From Scytalidium lignicola (lineage: Eukaryota; Ascomycota; Leotiomycetes), in contig NCSJ02000089.1 in NCBI GenBank assembly GCA_002812745.2, forward strand, positions 1-64,000: a stretch of 64,000 nt of DNA. Reading direction: 5' to 3'. Shown one piece after another: positions 61,431 to 64,000 of the stretch. The notes beneath the pieces were generated by a model. That model ran no database searches. It was given only the letters and a program-made list of their open reading frames with translations, and had not been told where the DNA came from. A program made the position numbers and the translations under genes. Each line of letters begins with the position of its first letter. Position 1 is the first letter of the stretch.

Positions 61431-62066
61431 GATTCGTGTGGTAATGCGGTTGTCGTCGTGAAGTCTGTGGTTGCATATGTGCTTCTGCTGTGGTGTGATA
61501 TGGACCGCTATTTCGAGATATGCAGAAGATCGGTTTTAACAAAGATTGGTGGAGGCGATGTAAGAGCATCAACAAAGGTAATGCCGAGTACGCTATCCTA
61601 TGTTCTGAGGAGTATATAATTGCGATGGATTTTTTTATCTGTAAGTTTGGAAAGGAAAATGCTTGTGATGCGGTGTGCCTGTAAACTGTTGGTGGACTTG
61701 CCTTATCAGTTTATCGACTAGGAACGTTACTACGTCATCAATACTCCCCGGCTAATTATTTCTCCCTTCAGCCTTACGAAGCTACTGCTTTTGCTAATAA
61801 ACAAACTTCGAAATCCCTTCTACACACTCTGATCCTGAATACAATTAGGAAATTCCCATTAAAAGTAAGATAGCATTAGTAACCCATGCTCAATCTATAT
61901 TTAAATAGAAACGTGATGAACTGTTTATGATACGATTCTACTGAGGTTTTTGATATAGATATGTCACTACGTACTCCACAAACTTATAGATGTGGCCTGG
62001 TGAAGGGCAGTTGTTCTGCCTGTTTTATTTACAGGACGATTAAGATTCTTCTTCTACTTGTTCATC
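61431..62066. other. Intergenic, 0.64 kb
   Basis: Promoter side of the hydrolase and 3' flank of the WD40 gene; no gene seen. Confidence 0.55.
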
Positions 62067-64000
62067 TCAACATTCCAGATATCCATACCATTCCCCACTA
62101 CTAGCACTTCCCAGCCTTTTTCTTTGTTCATTGCGTCTCTTTTTTTTGTTTATCAACGCCATATCACCAACGTCAGCAATAGTAGTAAATGCATCTCCCA
62201 CATTGTGAATTAGAACAGCTTGCTCTTTGTCTCCACTTTGCTTATCAGAGGAAGAATTCAGCCTAATGGACCATTCTTTAACTCGTTGGTCATTGCTTGA
62301 TGTCACGATTCTAAATTCTGTGTCTTCGCCATTCCCTATGAATTCGAATGTCGGTAAACAGCATAGCCCAGTAATGGCAGCTGCATGAGCAGATCGTAGT
62401 AACGTCCTGGGAGGAACGGTATTCGTTGAACAAAGGGCCGAAGAGTTGTATATAGTGATTCCCAGAGCATTATCATCACCCCCTGTAGCAACTGCTATGC
62501 GCTTCCCATGCTCGAGAGTTATAACATCCATGCTTTTAATTGAGTTCTGGTGCACCTCACGCGCTGATATCATCTGCCATTCTGCTGTAATATCAGATTT
62601 TGGAACGGGAACTTTCCAGATAGCCAGCTTTCCATCAGTGGCTGCTGTAATAAGGTTCATTTCTTCGGATGACTGCTGTATGCTTTGAATCTGCATCAAG
62701 CAAGCGTTTGTATATCTTCCAGTTGCTAGTAACGTAAATCCACTACTTTTTGAGTAGATATAGGTTCTAATGGTAGAATCGGAATAGGCCAAGCTAATCA
62801 ACATTGCTTGCTCATCTTTTGATCGCATGCTTCCAGGGGGTTCAGAAACATCGAAGCTCATTATTCTCAAGTCTTTGTCTTCACTTAGGTCGGGGCAGCC
62901 TGCTTCACATACGATACCAATACCAAACCCCGGGATTGGCGTGATAGACCAAATATAAAACTCTTCTACACCACCACTGCTCAAAAGGTAATTCTCCCCA
63001 TACCATTGAACATGTTGTATTCCCGCTGAGTGTTTCTGTCTCACGGTTAGGCACTCAAATCTCCTTTCAAGCTCAATATCTCCACAATATTTCCAAATCC
63101 AAATAGCTGTATCTTCTCCTCCGGTAGCCATCAATCTACCATTAGGTGACAATGCACATGCTTTGATCTCCCTTCCATGACCACCCTGCTTGAGTATCCT
63201 ATGCGAGGAATTTGGTTGGTAATAGATATGTAATTTTGATGCTTTAGTGTAGACAAAATAACCTCCTCCATTAGTTCCTTTGAGATGTGAATAGGCAAAG
63301 CTCCTGTGGGCACCACCACACTCCACGGAAGCAATTTCACACCGCTTTGTCTCGTTCCAGACTACAAAATGTTTGCTCCTAAATCCACAGAGAAACAGAT
63401 CTGAGCCTTCAAACCAGCCGGCTTCTATAACAGGTCCGAAAGGGGGTGTACCATGGTGTACTGGTGATATGACGGGACTTGAAAGTTGAGATCCTGGATC
63501 AGAATTTGTACAAATATGGAAAATAGAATAAATGCCATTTCTGCCCGTAGTCAAGAAATACCCCTCATGATTTTCAACGCCTGTAGAGGGGGTTTCTATA
63601 GTAGCAACCGCTGTGATAGCATCTCCATTTTCAATGTCTACCTTCCATAGAGCGATTGCATTTTCCTGCACATTAGGTTCATATACAGCGATAGAACCAT
63701 TTCTTGATCCAAGTATGAGAAATCCATTACAATATCCAGCACTAGTGGCCACAAATTTTGCTGGTAGCGAAATTGTAAGTGACTGTTTAAGAAACAATTT
63801 CTCATGAGCTTGATCAAATTGATACAAGGTCGCGACTTCTCCTCCGAGAGTATTAATCAATAGACAAACGCTCATATCGTCTGGCCTGACAAAGGGGAAC
63901 ATATCTGTGACCTTATAGCCAACGTCTCCTACCACTTGAATAGTGGAACCCTGTTGATACATGAATATCTTGCCATTCATCCCAGTTGTGAATGCTACAC
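62067..64000 (-). CDS. RTT10: WD40 protein of WDR6/Rtt10 type, C-terminal part
   Basis: Open frame from the window end (64000) to a stop at 62067, about 644 codons. It has no N-terminus within the window, so the gene is 5'-truncated. Several WD-like repeats are seen (LILGSRNGSIAVYEP, GHGREIKACALSPNGRLMATGGEDTAIWIW, ITAATDGKLAIWKV, IVTSSNDQRVKEWSI). The phrase HGREIKAC and the arrangement match WDR6/Rtt10 (Trm734), which partners the Trm7 2'-O-methyltransferase on tRNA position 34 and is linked to endosomal recycling in yeast. The last 30 residues are basic (INKKKRRNEQRKR). The family is likely, but WD40 proteins are easily confused, so a profile search is needed. The ATG at 63980 is internal, because the frame continues upstream. 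Confidence 0.7.
   Translation of the reverse strand, partial: VAFTTGMNGKIFMYQQGSTIQVVGDVGYKVTDMFPFVRPDDMSVCLLINTLGGEVATLYQFDQAHEKLFLKQSLTISLPAKFVATSAGYCNGFLILGSRNGSIAVYEPNVQENAIALWKVDIENGDAITAVATIETPSTGVENHEGYFLTTGRNGIYSIFHICTNSDPGSQLSSPVISPVHHGTPPFGPVIEAGWFEGSDLFLCGFRSKHFVVWNETKRCEIASVECGGAHRSFAYSHLKGTNGGGYFVYTKASKLHIYYQPNSSHRILKQGGHGREIKACALSPNGRLMATGGEDTAIWIWKYCGDIELERRFECLTVRQKHSAGIQHVQWYGENYLLSSGGVEEFYIWSITPIPGFGIGIVCEAGCPDLSEDKDLRIMSFDVSEPPGSMRSKDEQAMLISLAYSDSTIRTYIYSKSSGFTLLATGRYTNACLMQIQSIQQSSEEMNLITAATDGKLAIWKVPVPKSDITAEWQMISAREVHQNSIKSMDVITLEHGKRIAVATGGDDNALGITIYNSSALCSTNTVPPRTLLRSAHAAAITGLCCLPTFEFIGNGEDTEFRIVTSSNDQRVKEWSIRLNSSSDKQSGDKEQAVLIHNVGDAFTTIADVGDMALINKKKRRNEQRKRLGSASSGEWYGYLEC

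Overview
This window is nuclear DNA from a filamentous ascomycete (Pezizomycotina). The evidence is short GT-AG introns of about 50-125 nt with CTAAC/CTGAC-like branch sites, tiny first exons, C/T-rich promoter tracts, and proteins of typical filamentous-fungal type: CE5 cutinase, PIR-like and But2-domain wall protein, 189-aa Sar1, 352-aa zinc ADH. A position near Leotiomycetes is my inference from overall protein character and is not proven. No bacterial, viral, CRISPR or rRNA features were seen. Exon models were built by hand from splice sites and reading frame; every multi-exon model given here closes to a whole number of codons.

Layout. 1-640: 5' part of a broken Tc1/mariner-type transposon. 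1799-2664: secreted cutinase. 4492-7371: Rtp1/TANGO6-like HEAT protein. 7372-10173: gene-poor. 10174-14091: an orphan 344-aa gene and a mucin-like cell-wall protein. 15846-25352: isochorismatase-like hydrolase, MRE11, mitochondrial ribosomal protein S19, zinc alcohol dehydrogenase and ARP3. 26569-32684: taspase-like Thr protease, TFIIH subunit TFB4 and the UNC-45/She4 myosin chaperone. 33043-38630: ADP1-type ABCG transporter and a PLP aminotransferase. 39816-40772: a small SET-domain gene that becomes intact only after splicing. 41701-47506: mitochondrial EF-G, DNA polymerase kappa and an RPEL-repeat protein. 47896-50006: a second zinc ADH flanked by three MITE-like fold-back elements. 50488-64000: NBS1, a cytochrome b5-domain protein, SAR1, a coiled-coil hypothetical, a membrane-anchored alpha/beta hydrolase and a 5'-truncated WDR6/Rtt10-like WD40 protein.

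Gene relationships. Three divergent pairs share short promoters of about 300-350 bp: MRE11/RSM19, TFB4/SHE4 and MEF1/POLK. Two of the three MRN-complex subunits (MRE11 and NBS1) lie about 31 kb apart with the translesion polymerase kappa between them, and both MRN promoters carry ACGCGT (MluI cell-cycle box type). Chance cannot be excluded for either observation. Most of the window is housekeeping; the accessory features are the transposon remnant, the MITEs, the cutinase and wall protein, and the long gene-poor stretches.

Sequence quality. Eight single N bases are scattered in the window. In the two places where an N falls in or at a gene (ARP3 splice donor, coiled-coil gene at 58620), removing the N restores the frame, so these Ns look like spurious one-base insertions.
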